Source of the DNA: Ophioceras dolichostomum
Lineage: Eukaryota; Ascomycota; Sordariomycetes; Magnaporthales; Ophioceraceae
Assembly (NCBI GenBank): GCA_003049485.1
Contig: PYST01000009.1
Location: forward strand, 1 to 64,000
Direction of reading: 5' to 3'
DNA: 64,000 bases
Part shown: positions 33,601 through 44,908 of the stretch, piece by piece
Numbering within the stretch: the stretch's first letter is position 1
Layout of the letters: each line of letters begins with the position of its first letter
Made by a program: the position numbers and the translations under genes
Notes under the pieces: model-generated
The model's database searches: none
Seen by the model: only the letters and a program-made list of their open reading frames with translations
Told to the model about the DNA's origin: nothing

Positions 33601-34350
33601 TCCGGCGGTCTGCTGAAGCATCGTGGATCGTGATGCCTGGACATCGTGCTAATCTTCAACAACGTATAAACCTCGGGGTACGGTGCTGCAAATCAGGGGC
33701 TTCGAGAGAAGCACCAACTGCAGCTGGTAGACCTTCTACGGCAGCCGCTTCCCTGCTGTAGGGCAAAGGAAAAAACTTCTCCTCCTCTTTTCTCCTTTTC
33801 TCCGGCAAGTGGTCAATCAATCTGGGGGCTCAACAACCACTGCTGATCATTCATGCGGGCTTCATCTGCGCGGCACGCAAAGCTAGAGGTTGGAGAAGTT
33901 CTAGAACGCACGCCCATGTACGGCTACGTAGTTCGAGAGATATTAGGCTCATACCATCAAGGCTATGATTGTATTGAGTTTTATGATCCTTCCAGAGGGG
34001 TATCTTCGCGTGCTTCGTTAGCAGCAAGCCGTCACCAGCCAGCCAGCTCTCGTTCTCGGTTGCCCAACAGTGTGAATACAGTGAGAACACTCGCCCAGCG
34101 GCAATTGGCCAATCAGTGAGCGAGACGCGTTCAGAATCCAGCTCTCGCGTCTGGGCGCGTCTGCCCTCACCGCTATCTTCTTCTCGGTGAGCGACTCGCG
34201 TGCACTCCTTGGAGGGGTACTACATATAACGCTCCACCTTGCACTGCGACAGAACCATTGTTTCCTCATCCTTCAGCCTTCTTCATATACCCATCATTCT
34301 GCCGTTGTCAGTCCGTTAGCGAGGAGTTCCGCCCACCTCCGCCGAGGAGA
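33601..34350. other. 3' region of the CENP-K-like gene and dUTPase promoter
   Basis: Contains a CCAAT box in GGCCAATCAG (about 34107-34116), ACGCGT at 34125-34130, and a pyrimidine-rich leader. No other coding feature supported. Confidence 0.5.
34125..34130. promoter_or_regulatory. ACGCGT (MluI cell-cycle box) upstream of dUTPase
   Basis: GAGACGCGTTC lies about 220 bases before the dUTPase ATG and just after a CCAAT box. In yeast, S-phase nucleotide genes carry this element. Confidence 0.4.
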
Positions 34351-34772
34351 ATGACCACAGATCAGCCTCTCGCCTCCACGACGTCCCCGCCGACGTCACC
34401 TCCCCCAAAGCGAGTTAAGGTTGATACCGTGCCCGTCATGGCTGAGAGCGTCCCCGCCCCCGCTGCCGCCGCCACGACTCCGGCTGAGCAGGCGCCGCCA
34501 CTCTTGATCAAGAAGCTTTCGGACAAGGCCCGCCTGCCGACGCGGGGCAGCGCCTTCGCCGCCGGCTACGACATCTACGCCGCCAAGGAGACCGTGATCC
34601 CCGCCCGCGGCAAGGCCCTGGTCGACACCGACATCAGCATCGCCGTGCCTGCCGGGACTTGTAAGTGGACTTTGCTCGAAAACATTTGAGGAGATCAGCT
34701 ACCTAGGAACCTAAGGTACCTGGCTTCGGTAGCTAGGTGGCTTCAAAGCTAGAATCCCGCACTGACGCAAGA

Positions 34773-34808
<36 letters not shown>

Positions 34809-35066
34809 GGCCGCATTGCCCCTCGGTCTGGCCTCGCAGCCAAGCACTTCATCGACACCGGCGCGGGCGTTATCGACGCCGACTACCGCGGCCAGGTCAA
34901 GGTGCTGCTGTTCAACCACTCCGACGCCGACTTCCCCATCAGCGAGGGCGACCGCGTCGCCCAGCTGGTCATCGAGCGCATCTACACCCCCGAGGTCGTC
35001 GAGGTCCAGGAGCTAGAGGAGAGCGTCCGTGGTGCGGGCGGCTTCGGTAGTACCGGTCACAACTGA
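34351..35066 (+). CDS. DUT1: Deoxyuridine 5'-triphosphate nucleotidohydrolase (dUTPase)
   Basis: Exons 34351-34660 and 34807-35066 encode 189 residues. The enzyme splits dUTP to dUMP and pyrophosphate, keeping uracil out of DNA and feeding dTMP synthesis. All five trimeric dUTPase motifs are seen: AAGYDIYAA (I), GRIAPRSGLA (II, assembled across the intron), GVIDADYRGQVKV (III, with the catalytic Asp and Tyr), EGDRVAQLV (IV) and RGAGGFGSTG (V). The first 50 residues are Pro/Ala/Ser/Thr-rich with a basic KRVKV patch, possibly a nuclear signal. An in-frame ATG at 34258 could add 31 residues; the ATG at 34351 (GAGAATGACC) is preferred. Next to the 3' splice site the intron is a (CA)15 tract. Confidence 0.95.
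34776..34805. repeat. (CA)15 microsatellite ending at the dUTPase 3' splice site
   Basis: Thirty bases of CA run directly into the AG acceptor (34805-34806), replacing the usual pyrimidine tract. Confidence 0.95.
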
Positions 35067-35491
35067 GCTGCACTCCCGAGCAAACTTATGCCTTTTTGCT
35101 TCTCTTTTCCGCAGCCGTGGCAGAGGAAGCCACGCGGGTTAGAAATTTGGGCGAGGGCTGCTCGAGGCGTTTCTTTCATAATGGCAGATCGGAGTTAGGG
35201 TCAATACCGAGCCATCTAGGTATCCGCAGGTATCTACCTACCTTTAGACTAGATCTGGGGAAACTCAAGGCGCTACGGCTTGGTTCTCTTGGAATTTTGG
35301 CAAAGACTTCGAATACTTCTTGATGATACTGTCAAGGCTGCCTACCTAACCTAGGTAGTCAGTAGTGGTCTATCAATGCTGCGCAAGTCTATCCCGTCCC
35401 GCTAAAGCATCGCTCGCCTAGGCCGACAAACACAAGGCCAAGGCACATCTCCCGCCCCTCCAGCAGCCCATTCCAGCAAGCGAAGGCGGCC
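35067..35491. other. Convergent 3' region between dUTPase and pyridoxal kinase
   Basis: No coding feature. ACCT/AGGT repeats at about 35219-35242 and 35340-35357. Confidence 0.5.
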
Positions 35492-37199
35492 CTACATCTT
35501 CGTCGCCCGTAGCTCCACCTTAGGCCACCGGAGCGAGTCCAGATTCCGCACCAGCCTCAGCTCCGCCGCTCTCGACTGATGCAGCCGCATCTTCTTCTCC
35601 CTCTCTTCACCGTCCACATCTTTCCCTTCCGCCGCTAACGCCTCCCGTACCTTCTCCATCTCCTCGTCCATGCTCTCCCACGTCTTCGTCAGGATCTCGT
35701 GCATCGTAGCCAGCACCTTCTCTGCCGCCCTCGCGAGCGGCAAGTCTTCCGGGTTGTCCCTGAATCCCCCTCCATCCCCCTCGTCGTCCCCATCTCCGCT
35801 GACCCACGACTCTTTGTCCATCAACCCCTTCTCCCCGGACTTGTGCACGGCCTCGCGCATGCGCACGACCATCAGCGCGGCGAACATGTCGCCCGTGCCG
35901 CTGAAGTAGCAGTCGATGGCCGGGAAGACGATCTTGAACATGCGGCCTTTCCCCGCGGAGTCGCGCGTCGAGCCGACAACCCACATCGTCGAGGACGGGT
36001 GGTCCGGGTGCGGCAGCGACACTGATGTTATCACGACGTGCGGCACGCCGAAGCGGTGGTGCAGCACCTGCACGGCATGTTGCAGCGAGGCGGGATCGAC
36101 GATCTTGACGTCGGAAAGGACCCTTTGAAGCCATCAAACAGATACAGAAGTCGTTGTCCACCAGTCAGTAGGGAATCAGGACCAAAGCAGGAGTGAAAAA
36201 GGGGCTAAAAATTCATCTAGGTTGGTAGGTAGGTAGCTAGGTAAGCAGAAAACTACCACGAGTACGTACTCAGCCTCAAACTGATTCGGCAGAATCAGAT
36301 CCGCATGCCCAATAAGCGCCTTGTACGCCGGCACGACGTCCTGGGTTACGTACAGCGTCCCGTTGTCGCCCATGACCGGGTCGAGCACCCAGAAGAAGGA
36401 GCCCGGGCGGCCGCTGGCCTTCGCGGCGGCCTTCAGCTCGGCACCGATGCGGCCCACGGCCTCGACGGCCGGCGCGCCGGGGATGTAGCCCGACAGCATC
36501 ATGTCGAAGCCGTCGAGGTAGGACTGCTTGAGGCCGTCCCACAGGTCCGTGATCTCGTCGGCCGAGACCCGCGTGCCCTTCCATTGTTTGTAGCCGGTGT
36601 GGTTGCCTAAGGGGAGAAAGAAGATGTACAGACAGGGGCGGCCCGGGAACCGGGTCCACCGCAGGTTGAGGCGATGTTAGATCGTCTTTCACCTGGGCTG
36701 GAAGGGCGAGTATGGGAAGAGGTGAGATGGTAAGGTGATATTTGTATATACGTGGCTCAGTGGGAAGATAGACATGTCTATGGGAGTGAGGCAGCTTGGA
36801 GCATTAGGGGGAGGATGAAAGAGAACCGACTGAACTGCACTGTGTTTAAGGCTGCCACATCGCAGCCTAGTGACTGCATGGAAAACACGGATATCTTGTT
36901 GCCCACGTTCCTATGCAGTATGAGAAGCCAGCCCACCCGTCAACAACATACCCCTTTACCAGGACAGGTAGGGTCAGAGACGGGTGTACGTGATACTCAC
37001 CCAGAGACAACCTAGTTATTTTTATCAGCCATGTGCATATCTCGCGTATCAGTTACCCAAATAGGAAGACCAGCACATCATCATGCACATGTTCGTGTGG
37101 TATGTGTTGGTTGGTTGCCATTAGGTTCTGTCGTTTCTCACTCACATGGCTGGCGACCGCCAAGACGCGGGTCTCGGGGACGGGTAGATCGTTGGACAT
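35492..37199 (-). CDS. BUD16: Pyridoxal kinase, five exons including an 11-nt exon
   Basis: Exons 37199-37146, 37011-37001, 36910-36831, 36606-36270 and 36122-35492 encode 370 residues. The enzyme phosphorylates pyridoxal, pyridoxine and pyridoxamine with ATP in vitamin B6 salvage. Visible ribokinase-family features are RVLAVASHVVSGNVGNK near the N-terminus, HTGYKQWKG (substrate loop), LDPVMGDNG, ILPNQFEAE, and CYFSGTGDMFAALM with the catalytic Asp of the GTGD anion hole. The second exon is just GTTGTCTCTGG, flanked by CTAG and GTGAGT; it is needed to make VVSG and join the frame to NVGNK. The C-terminus carries an acidic insert (SGDGDDEGDGGG) before the last helix. The donor of intron 3 (GTCGGT) is weak but frame and motif support it. 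An ACCT/AGGT repeat lies inside intron 4. Confidence 0.9.
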
Positions 37200-38034
37200 G
37201 ACCAACAACGAGGATACAGCTGGAACTCGAAAGAAAACAAACAATGAAAGGAGTGGAGCGAGAAGCGAACGTGAAGAGGAGAGCGTAGTGCCCAGTTTTT
37301 GGAGCGAGGGAAATATATATTTGGTAGGTATAGAAACCTGGGAGTCATGTCACCTGGCGCACAATATGACAGACAAAGTGACTGAGCCTCGTGTAACAGA
37401 AACGGGGCGTACAACCGGGCTGCTAAAAATATGACTAATACATGGAAAAGGAAAGTGTGCGGTATCGCCGACTCCAACCATGTCGTTGAGAATATTCCGA
37501 ATGCGCCGCTGCGGTGCCGGAGCGTGGGAGTTGAAAATGCAGTTTATCACTGGGCAAAACAGGGCGCAAGTACTGGAACCCCACCAGCCAGGACACCTAG
37601 AACTGACTGGAATGCAAAGTTGCCCCGCTTCACGGGCAGTGATCGGGGTCGAGTCAGCAGGACCTTCTAGGGACGACGACGGCTCCCCCGAGCTTAGTTG
37701 CAAAGAGATTAACAGCTTCATTAACCATCATACGCATACAACGTATGTGCATGCTATCCGTCCACCAAGGAAAGCCGCCCGTCCACTTAGACCAGCGGGT
37801 CCCAATCATCACAAGCCCTGGCCTTCCCCATGACAGTCGTACTCTAAAAGCCATCGCAGATCCCATCCATTTGTACCCATTCGGCTCCAAGACAGCCACT
37901 GCGCCGTGCGAAGGGAATAGAGAGACAGGCAGATACACAGATCGGACAGGTGAAAAACAGCGACGTGATTTTATTTCGTTTCATTTCAGACTTTGTCCCT
38001 CTCCTGTTGAAAATGACTCGCAGCGGGTATCATT
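37200..38034. other. Region between pyridoxal kinase and PCNA
   Basis: Pyridoxal kinase promoter and PCNA 3' untranslated region. No other supported feature. Confidence 0.5.
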
Positions 38035-39139
38035 TCACTCGTCATCGCCAATCTGTTTGAAGTTTTGGTTGTTAGTAGATACAAAGGTAGGTGTGAGTAT
38101 GAGTGAGAGGAGAAGGAAAGACTTGCCTTAGGGGCAAGGTAGAACCGCAGGTAGCTGCTCCCAGAAAGGTTGTACTCGACCAGCAAAGGCACCTCGGCGG
38201 AGAGGCAGATCTTGACCTGGTTCGAGAGAGCGGCGGCCTTGCAGAAGTTAACCAGGTACTTGAGGGAGAAGGTCAGGTTAACGGGCTCCGAGAGCTCGAT
38301 CTCGATGTTCTCCTGCGGCTTCTCGACGTTGGTGTGGCTGCGGAGGGTGACGGCTCCGCTGCCGATCTCGCCGTTGCAAGAGAATTTGATGCCATCTTTC
38401 GAGGCCTCGATGGTGACTGTACCATAGACAGGACGTCGGGGTCAGTAGAAGGACATGCAAACGGTGTGCCACGCCTGACGTTGGCTACCTGCAGAGGAAG
38501 AGCAGCAAGAAAGTAAAAGCTCCGATTCCAGACGTACCCGAGTCGGCCATGGCAAGAAGGTCGGTGCAGATGCGGCGGAACTCCGTGCTAGGCATAGTGA
38601 CGGTGGCCGAATACTCGGTTGGCGGGATGCCCAGGTGCTCCTGGTCGATGTCCATCAACTTGAGGTCGTACTCGCTGATGCGGTCGGTCTCGGACGACTC
38701 GAAGCTCAGGTTAAGAGTGTCAGGGGCGTCGTCCGCCTTGAGAGTCAGGATGTCCTCGTTCTGCGCTGCCCGCAGCACCTTGGTCAGGGACGTGAGGTTA
38801 ACACCCAGCGCGATGTTGCGGTCGCATCGGTATGGCGAGAACGTCTCGGCCTTGAGCAGCATCGACACCAGCGCGACGTGCGAGTTGTCCATCGCCTGCA
38901 GCGCGATCCCGGAGTCATTGCAGTCGAAGTTGCAGTCCTGCACCAGGTCCTTGATCGCATCCACCACCTGAAGAAGGAAGAGCAGCCAGTGTTAGCGGTC
39001 GCGCCAGCAGAATGAAAGGTGGATGTGGCCTCAGGAGCCTGGAAGCCAAGTCTTGGTTGGATCGAAGTGGACGCGGAGGGAAGCGACGGCGACTGACCTT
39101 CTTCAGAATGCTAGCTTGCTCAAGGCGTGCCTCTAACAT
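38035..39139 (-). CDS. PCNA: Proliferating cell nuclear antigen, DNA sliding clamp
   Basis: Exons 39139-39098, 38967-38538, 38416-38127 and 38052-38035 encode 259 residues, the usual PCNA length. The homotrimeric ring encircles DNA and tethers replicative polymerases, ligase and repair factors. Conserved stretches include MLEARLEQASILKKVVDAIKDL, LQAMDNSHVALVSMLL, CDRNIALGVNLTSL, the interdomain loop region around LMDIDQEHLGIPPTEYSA, and the C-terminal YLRFYLAPKIGDDE. The last intron appears to be GC-AG: AAG then GCAAGT, with a normal CAG before ATTGGCGATGACGAG. The final coding exon is 18 nt. ACGCGT at 39476-39481 lies upstream. Confidence 0.97.
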
Positions 39140-40103
39140 GTTTGCGGTTGGGTTGTTTGAGTGTGAATGGATTGGGTGGTCTGCGATGATGTTCGTCAGT
39201 TTCCTGTTGTTCCTGTTGGAAGAGGGCTTCAATGGAAGGCGGCGTAGAGCGGTGAGAAGCGGGGAGATAGCCCTACAAGAAAACCAATGTATGCGCACAG
39301 CAACTGCAGAGGCGAAGACGAGAGTGTGCGGAGGTATGGATGCGTGCAAAAAACCTACTGGGTGACGGGCAGAAAGACGAACGAATGCTGTGCTGCGAAG
39401 ACGGAATGTGTGCGTTGGTGCAGTCGCAGGGACTTTCTCAGCAGCTGGGTGAGACACGCCTCGACACGGTCCTGGACGCGTTTAATTGCTTTCTGTGTGC
39501 ACCTGAACGCGGGGCAAAGGCTTGGCATTCACGGTGCCGCTTGCCAGCATGGGTCCAACAGGGGTCGGTCACGTCCTCACGTGAGCAGTCACTCTTAAGC
39601 TATCAGGGGCATCATCTTGGAGGACCACCGGCGAATATGAACCAGAGGTTTGTGCTAATGGACCTGAAAGGATGCAATGACGCCCTTCCAATCGTCGAAT
39701 ATCGAATTACAGAGCTAATACTATAGATTATCAGTAAGAGAGGCTTAGGGAAGCGACTTGAAGAAAACGAAGCAAGTAAGAGGCCCTCATATGTGCATGT
39801 GGTGACCCAACAATGGCCCGTCCCGCCCTTGTCCAGGTCGAGGAGAGAAAAAAACGCCGTCCTGTCCCAAGTCTATAAGCTGCTGCAAATTCAACCATCA
39901 TGTTGCGCCGGTCTAATTATTCAACAAAGTGGTCGTCGATATGTAATGTCCAGTTGCGTGGTGATCATCCAAGAAAGAAAAAAAAAGAACAAGCTGGACC
40001 CCTCTGTCGCGGGCCATCGCGGGTGTCTGTCGTCGTAAAAATAATGGCCGAGAATCGAAAAGTCGAAGGAAATATGCGTCGCTGTGTGTCGAAACAAAAA
40101 TAC
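39140..40103. other. PCNA promoter and 3' region of the vezatin-like gene
   Basis: Apart from the ACGCGT box no feature is supported. Confidence 0.5.
39476..39481. promoter_or_regulatory. ACGCGT (MluI cell-cycle box) upstream of PCNA
   Basis: CTGGACGCGT, about 340 bases upstream of the PCNA ATG; PCNA is an MBF target in budding yeast through this motif. Confidence 0.4.
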
Positions 40104-42444
40104 TTATAATGAGGCTCGGCCTGTCGAGGCGCGTTTGCTATGTCGTCTCTCGGGTTTGGCTTTCAAGTTCAGAACTGTTTCCAGCTCGCGTAGCATAAAG
40201 CGGCCGGTGTCGGCGCTCTCTCGGGCCTCAGCCCGCTTCTCTCGGTCTGCCTTCATCTTCGCCAACCTCTGCTCTCGCGTCAAGGTGCTGCGTGGCCGTG
40301 GCAACGCAACGGCCTCAAATACCTCCTCTACCTCGGGGCTGCTCACGCTAGGAGCCGTGGCTGACGATGAAGGGGACTCGCCGGTCAAGGCCTTCAGAGC
40401 GTCCGCGACACTACCATCAGCCTCGTCACCGCTGGAACGGCGGCCACCGGTCAGGGAAATAGTCGGAGACAATAGAAGGCTGCTCATCGATGACAGCCTC
40501 TTCTCATTCCGATCGATACCTGAGGTTAGCGCTGCCTTGCCCTCCTCCCAGGTTTGGGTAAGGAGCTTGAGGTCTTGGCCGATGGAGTCGTACTGCGCTA
40601 GGAGGTTCGGGCCTAGCTCAGAAACGTCACTGGCCTCATTCAACGATCTGTTCGACTCCTCCCGGAGGAGTGCGAGTTTGGCCTGCAGTCCGCGTATCCC
40701 GGCGGACAGCGAGTTCAGCTTCCTCAGCTGGGACCGCCACCTCTCAGTGTTGGGCGAAAGCGGCATCTTAGGAGTGGTGACCACTGGGAACGCTGATGAT
40801 CATAGGTGTTAATAAAAGTTCATCTCAGATGAGCCGAGAGCGAAGTAAAGAACGGGCTCAACCGTGAGAGGCACAGAAGACTTACTTTCTTCTTCCCTTA
40901 GAATAGTGGCAAGACGTTCGTAGCACGCCCTGTTTGTCTCGTTGAGGGCCCTGAGGCCTTCCGCCACCGTAGTCCACCTCATGAAGTCGGAGTTGTCCCC
41001 AGGAGCCTCAAGCGCAAGCAAGGTGCACAGAAACATCTTCCGGAGCGTATGGAAGCGAGCGGCCATGATCTTGAAGGTCCGCAGAGATTCTGGGTCGGCA
41101 AGTTCCTCCTCGGAGAAGCCCAGCAGGGCATCGGAAAGGTCGAAGTCGCTGATATCGTAAATGTCGTAGTACTTCTCCAGATCGAGCTGCTCCGAGAACG
41201 CCTTGACGACGTCGCAAGTCTGAGTGTACTGCGGCACACACTCTTCGAAGCAGATCCTCAAGGCCTTACGGAGCCGACGGCAGCGCCGCGACTGGCTTCG
41301 CTCGTCCATGCGGCTGACCGGCGGCAGAGGAACGCTTCTAATGCAAGGCAAATCAAGTATGTGAGGTCAGCATTCTATCGGAAGGGGTCCACCGCAGTGC
41401 GTCGTGCAAATTCCAGGTCTAGGATGTGGCGTGGCATGACGTGCTTACATTCTATATCCGCGAGAGACAAGTTCCACCTCCTGCGTCAGAGCAACAGCAG
41501 CACTCATAGCGCTGTCGAAGTCCTGAGACGTTGACACAAAGTTCGTGACTTCGGCCAAGGCATATTCTCGGACGTACTGCAGCCATCGTCTCCTGATATA
41601 GGCATGCCCGAGGCCCGCTGTGGCAAAAAGCAGGACTAATACGACGAAAAGTCGCTTTTTCGTAACGTGTGAGAATCCTCCATTGGCCAACCAACTAAGC
41701 GACCACGCAATCACGACGGCCCCGGCTATTGTGACGAGAAGGCCTGGATTCGAAACCTGGGTGCCTCCGGCGCTTGGTTCCTGCGGAGGCGTAGAAGATG
41801 GACGAGGGTGCGTATGGTGGGAGCCGAGGATGGACTGGCCGCTGAGCAGTTGGGATGCGACGATGGTGTACCGGAACTGCTCAATGAACTTGGCATTGTC
41901 TCGGCGGTCTATCCGAGATGAGAGGGCTTCCTAGAAGTTCCACGCCACCCATAGTTAGCACACTTGGTCGTGAACCTCGCGACATGTACGCAGTGCACGA
42001 CCGTCGAGTTTGATCGTTTGATCTCTGGGCGCATTACCGAGTATCTGCGGCGAAAGGAAGAAGACTGCGAGCGGCCGGACGGTATGTCGACTCGGAGGGG
42101 GTCTGGCTTGTGACTGCGAAATCGTTTGTTCACCAGAGGCCTCCCGCTCGGGGCAAAGGACGGAGTCGGAGGACTAGGCGGAGGCGTATCGACGGCATTT
42201 TGATCGACTTCGACGGGGGGCGTCCAGCTTCGCTTGGGCTGTTCCTCGCCGTCATCTAGAGGCGCGCGGAGCGTTGTTAGAATCGACTGCAATAACATCT
42301 TTGCATGTCGGTCGGGATAGCAAAAGCTAGGTAGGCTCTCGATACGAGGACATCAAGTGAGGAGGAGGGAGAGGTCGCAAGGGCAGAGGACTTACCATTG
42401 AGATACGCGGCCAGAGGAGACTGGTCAAATATAACGGTCTCCAT
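40104..42444 (-). CDS. Vezatin/Inp2-like membrane protein (peroxisome myosin-receptor type)
   Basis: Exons 42444-42396, 42255-42038, 41930-41449, 41337-40886 and 40792-40104 encode 629 residues, all joins in frame; intron 1 has CTAAC before its TAG. Residues 1-90 are a Pro/Ser-rich cytosolic stretch. Two membrane spans follow at about residues 152-172 (GLLVTIAGAVVIAWSLSWLA) and 182-200 (RLFVVLVLLFATAGLGHAYI), then long helical parts (RCRRLRKALRICFEECVPQY..., MRWTTVAEGLRALNETNRAC) and a C-terminal coiled coil (LRKLNSLSAGIRGLQAKLALL). Two close spans followed by helical cytosolic domains fit the vezatin/Inp2 family, which links peroxisomes to myosin V for inheritance. The topology is seen directly; the family name is moderately sure. 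Confidence 0.6.
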
Positions 42445-43315
42445 GTAGAGTGAAGAAGACGAAGAGGAGCGAAGTGTTTCGACAGGGAAGCACATCCATC
42501 TGGTGTCTGGTCGTGCAGAGACAAGCCTCTCCTTTGTAAGCGAAAGCTGGGGAATACGTCACAACAAAGTCCTTCCCTCGGCGGAAGGAGCGAGTCGCAG
42601 GGCGCAAAGAGGACTACGGGACGGCGGCGGCGGCGAGGACAACGATGGGCGATGACGGGGTAGTCCGGAGCTTGCAGTTGCACACGACAGCTTGAACGGC
42701 GGAGGAAGAGAGGGGGGTATGCCGGCGGAGGACAGGTACGACTCTATAAACATTAAATTTTCGGAGGCCGATAAAATTAGAGGAGCCCCTTGTTGAAACC
42801 CATCGTCATCGGCCACGGGTAGGAAAAAGGAGTCGCAAACGACGCGCGGAGATATTGAAAAGTTGGAGGTATATTTGGCCAAGACAAGGGACGACCCTGG
42901 GCCACGGGGATCGCCTTGAGAACTGCTCTGGGCGTTCGCACGTGTCCGCAAATCTGCGATGGATTATGCCGGGGTGGGGGGGCCATTTTGCAGGGACTCG
43001 GGAAATGACTGCCACCTGGGAGATAACAAAAATACTGGGGTCCGTCACCGTAGGGCGCTAAGAGCTGCGCCGCTTGCAACACTAACTCACCTGTGTCAGC
43101 CGCCCGCAGCAGCTTGAGCTCACCACGCAGATCTTCACCGAGAGCTAAGGCCAACAAGCGCCGACGCAACTGTCAACCGAATCAACGACGACCCCGAAAT
43201 CCCCTGTCAACTGACCTCAAAGCTCTTAAGCTTATACTCCACTCCGCCGGCCGCAATCCCGGCCGATTACTCCTGGCTCCTGCGAAATCCGGAGAGACCA
43301 CACAGAGTCGCAAGA
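42445..43315. other. Shared divergent promoter, vezatin-like gene / EMC6
   Basis: 870 bases with no supported gene; the two start codons face away from each other. Confidence 0.5.
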
Positions 43316-43871
43316 ATGCCTTCAGAACGAGACTTCCAGATCGCGCCGATCGTGCAAGAATCGGTCGTGCACAACACAAAGGTCTGTGTCTCATCGACTT
43401 ACTCCCCTACCCATTTCTCCGTAGCCTGTGAAGCCACGCGTGGCTTCCTCAACGTACCGCTCGCTTGTCTGCGACGCGACTTTGGACGCCACCCTTCCCC
43501 TTTACTTGACCGTACCCATCTCCCTACTCACTCCTCAGTCAGCTAACCACCTTTGGAACGGCATCCACCACCGAGTGCAGATCCTCTCCAACGTCCAGAC
43601 CCTCACCGCATCACTATTCGGCGTCGGCGCGGGTATTCTCGGCCTGGAGTCCTACAGCGGCTTCCTCTTCTACCTCGCCTTCAGCTTCCTCTCGACCGCC
43701 CTGTTCTACGCGTTCCGCGTGGCCCCGTCGTCGCTGTCCGCTGGCAAGGCGCCATTAGACACGAGCCGGTACTTCAGGGGGCCGTGGGAGCTCTGGACGA
43801 GTGGCCTGGGCAACGGGCTGGCGGGATTCATACTCACCTGGACACTGTTCTACGGCCTAGTGAGGGCGTAA
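43316..43871 (+). CDS. EMC6: ER membrane protein complex subunit 6
   Basis: Exons 43316-43381 and 43539-43871 encode 132 residues; intron GTCTGT...CTCAG. EMC6 is a membrane core subunit of the EMC insertase, which places tail-anchored and multi-pass proteins into the ER membrane. Three hydrophobic segments are seen: TASLFGVGAGILGLESYSGF, LFYLAFSFLSTALFYAF and the last GNGLAGFILTWTLFYGLV. The pattern SVVHNTK...LSNVQTLTASLFGVGAGILGL and the terminal FILTWTLFYGLVRA match the family. It is slightly longer than the animal protein because of a loop (SSLSAGKAPLDTSRYFRGPWELW). A 16-bp palindrome lies in the intron. Confidence 0.88.
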
Positions 43872-44239
43872 GGGAGCAGACGGGCAATCTAAGAGGGGAG
43901 GAAGGGAAACTGTTCCTCTGGGTATCTGTCATGGCATTGCTAGGAGTTTCGGCGTTGGAACTGAATACGAATGTGCCATATTGCTGGATTTGCCGGGTAT
44001 TCTCTGGTCATCTCTCTATTGCTACCATTCTGGTGCTAGTGCTGGCAATATCCCGAGCACCGAGCACACATCGACATCACCCCTGATCACGCGCATGCCA
44101 CTCGGAAAGATTGCTCGAGGCTATTGGCACATAAGAATGAGGCCCTGCTCAAACTCCAACCACGATGTGATCTGAATGCCTAAGTACCTCCTACGCTATA
44201 AGGCGTCCTTCGATGTCAGCGTTCCAGGTGGTCCCCCTA
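43872..44239. other. 3' region of EMC6
   Basis: No feature supported. Confidence 0.5.
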
Positions 44240-44908
44240 GAGTAGTCACAGAAGGATACTGCCGCGTCGAGGAGCATGCTATCCTTTGGATCCTCTAAAA
44301 CGCCATGACGGACGAGGCACCGCATCGTGGCATATCACAAAGTCGGGACGAATGACATCCACAATTTGTGATATTTCCACCTCGGCACTCGATTCAACCA
44401 ACGGCTGCAAGACAGCAAGCAAGTGCTAATCCGCCACAAAAGTGACGGCGGTCGTCTGAGGCTTACTCTACCACTTCCACACGCATGAAGTAGACGGTTC
44501 GTCGAAATACAGATTGTCCGTCTTCGCCATCATCATCCACAAGCATCTCAAGGTATCGTCTTGTCGCACCTGCAACGTCTTGAGCGTCCATCTAATTCCC
44601 CTCCAGTACTTATGGTAAACTCGGCGAGGCTAGTCGAAGGGCAACCAGTTCCATTACAACCACGCCTCTAATCCTTTTGGCGACCATGGCTGATCATAGA
44701 AGTCGTACAGCATAAACTCTACCAAATGATGCACGCACTACCCTTCAGAGATGCTTGGGGCGGTAGTACCGCCGGCTGCCGATAACATACAGCGAGCCAT
44801 CGATAGCACGCTAGAAGTGAGGGCCAAAACCGCGGTGTTGAAGTAGTCATTGAATTCCTTGGTGATCAACGGGAGGAGCTCGTTGGGGAGTCTTATAAGG
44901 GAAGGCAT
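44240..44908 (-). pseudogene. F-box-like gene relic
   Basis: From the minus-strand ATG at 44908 a 56-codon frame begins MPSLIRLPNELLPLITKEF, an F-box-like start. Further down the same strand, in other frames and with stops between, are pieces such as LKTLQVRQDDTLRCLWMMM and VEISQIVDVIRPDFVICHDA that resemble later parts of fungal F-box proteins. No splice arrangement joins them without stops. Probably a decayed gene. Confidence 0.35.

Noticed and set aside
40084..40812. 242-codon plus-strand open frame opposite the vezatin-like gene
   Set aside because: Ser-rich antisense shadow with no family features.
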